Positions 7,096 to 7,547 of a stretch of DNA of 7,547 nt are shown piece by piece. A program made the translations under genes and the position numbers. Every line of letters starts with the position of its first letter. Position 1 is the first letter of the stretch. The notes under the pieces were generated by a model, which saw only the letters and a program-made list of their open reading frames with translations, ran no database searches and had not been told where the DNA came from. Source of the DNA: Pseudomonadota bacterium (lineage in GTDB: Bacteria > Pseudomonadota > Alphaproteobacteria > Rhizobiales > Xanthobacteraceae); contig JAEXXW010000560.1 in the NCBI GenBank assembly GCA_023405565.1, positions 1 to 7,547 of the forward strand, given 5' to 3'.

Positions 7096-7118
7096 AGTTT
7101 GGAACTGGTGCCGGAGAA

Positions 7119-7547
7119 TCACAGCCCAACCTCCGACGCGACGGCTTCGACCTCGTCCTGCTCGACGCCGAGATAGGCGGCGATGACATTCGGATCGTTC
7201 TTCACGTGATCGCGGGTGCCATCGGAAATCTTCTCGCCGTAATCGAGCACGACGACGTGATCGGAAATCTGCATGACCACGGACATGTCATGTTCAATCA
7301 ACAGGACCGATGTCTTGTGCCGGTCGCGGATCGAAATCAGCAACTCGGACAATTCAGCGCTTTCGCGCGGATTGAGGCCGGCGGCCGGCTCGTCGAGGCA
7401 CAGCAGTACCGGATCGGTGCACATGGCGCGTGCGATTTCGAGCCGGCGCTGGTCGCCATAGGGCAGGTCGCCGGCCGGATCATCGGCGCGGTCGACGAGA
7501 TCAATCGTCTCGAGCCATTGCACCGCCTTGTCGATGGCGAGGGCCTG
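7119..7547 (-). CDS. livG: Branched-chain amino-acid-type ABC transporter ATP-binding protein LivG (C-terminal part, runs off right edge)
   Basis: Second ATPase of the transporter. The window holds the last 142 residues and the TGA stop (7119-7121); the Walker A half lies beyond the right edge. Seen in the fragment: DLPYGDQRRLEIARAM (27-42) as the signature region, in the degenerate form YGxQRRLEIAR that is usual for LivG; Walker B VLLCLDEPAAGLNP with Asp52/Glu53; switch His86 in LLIEHD; and the LivG-type ending DYGEKISDGT followed by NDPNVIAAYLGV. The GTG at 7523 is internal, not a start, because the frame stays open and homologous to the edge. First visible gene of the operon, separated from livF by the REP pair. 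Confidence 0.92.
   Translation of the reverse strand, partial: QALAIDKAVQWLETIDLVDRADDPAGDLPYGDQRRLEIARAMCTDPVLLCLDEPAAGLNPRESAELSELLISIRDRHKTSVLLIEHDMSVVMQISDHVVVLDYGEKISDGTRDHVKNDPNVIAAYLGVEQDEVEAVASEVGL

Noticed and set aside
6980..7189. N-terminal extension of livF
   Set aside because: It translates REP sequence and part of livG read in another frame. ATG 6979 has a ribosome site and gives the family length.
7422..7470. Degenerate ABC signature in livG as a defect
   Set aside because: The YGxQRRLEIAR form is usual for LivG proteins.

Overview
This window looks like chromosome from a GC-rich alphaproteobacterium, most likely the Bradyrhizobium/Rhodopseudomonas/Afipia group (Nitrobacteraceae). 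The reasons are the GC-rich third codon positions, the protein families, and a CTAG-bounded two-hairpin intergenic repeat that I recognise from these genomes. The placement comes from memory of sequence patterns, not from a search.

Left part (1-2877), nitrogen metabolism and its control. The 5' part of an allophanate hydrolase gene (atzF type) runs leftward off the window. Facing away from it is a two-gene operon with a 4-base overlap: a NasT-like ANTAR RNA-binding antiterminator and a NasS-like cytoplasmic sensor related to the nitrate-binding protein NrtA. The 155-base divergent gap holds three small inverted repeats and a plausible sigma-54 promoter directed at nasT. No nitrate-assimilation gene is visible next to the pair, so regulation of the divergent amide/urea gene is an open and interesting possibility.

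Middle (2874-4384). The nasS gene converges on a gene for an exported metal-dependent amidohydrolase. Both stop codons lie inside one 108-base repeat, and its second hairpin with an adjoining T-rich tract makes a good Rho-independent terminator for the amidohydrolase.

Right part (4474-7547), a leftward branched-chain amino-acid-type (HAAT) ABC transporter operon. The order of transcription is livG (3' part only), livF, a small four-helix membrane protein, livK, then a strong Rho-independent terminator. The livHM permease genes are not in the window and would be expected beyond the right edge. A pair of inverted REP-like repeats sits between livG and livF and creates a false N-terminal extension of livF; the real start is 6979.

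The genes suggest a theme of capturing small nitrogen compounds: hydrolysis outside the cytoplasm, periplasmic binding and ABC import, allophanate breakdown to ammonium, and a nitrogen-responsive antitermination pair. The link between these modules is inferred from proximity only. I see no CRISPR array, tRNA, rRNA, transposase or clearly novel defence system here.
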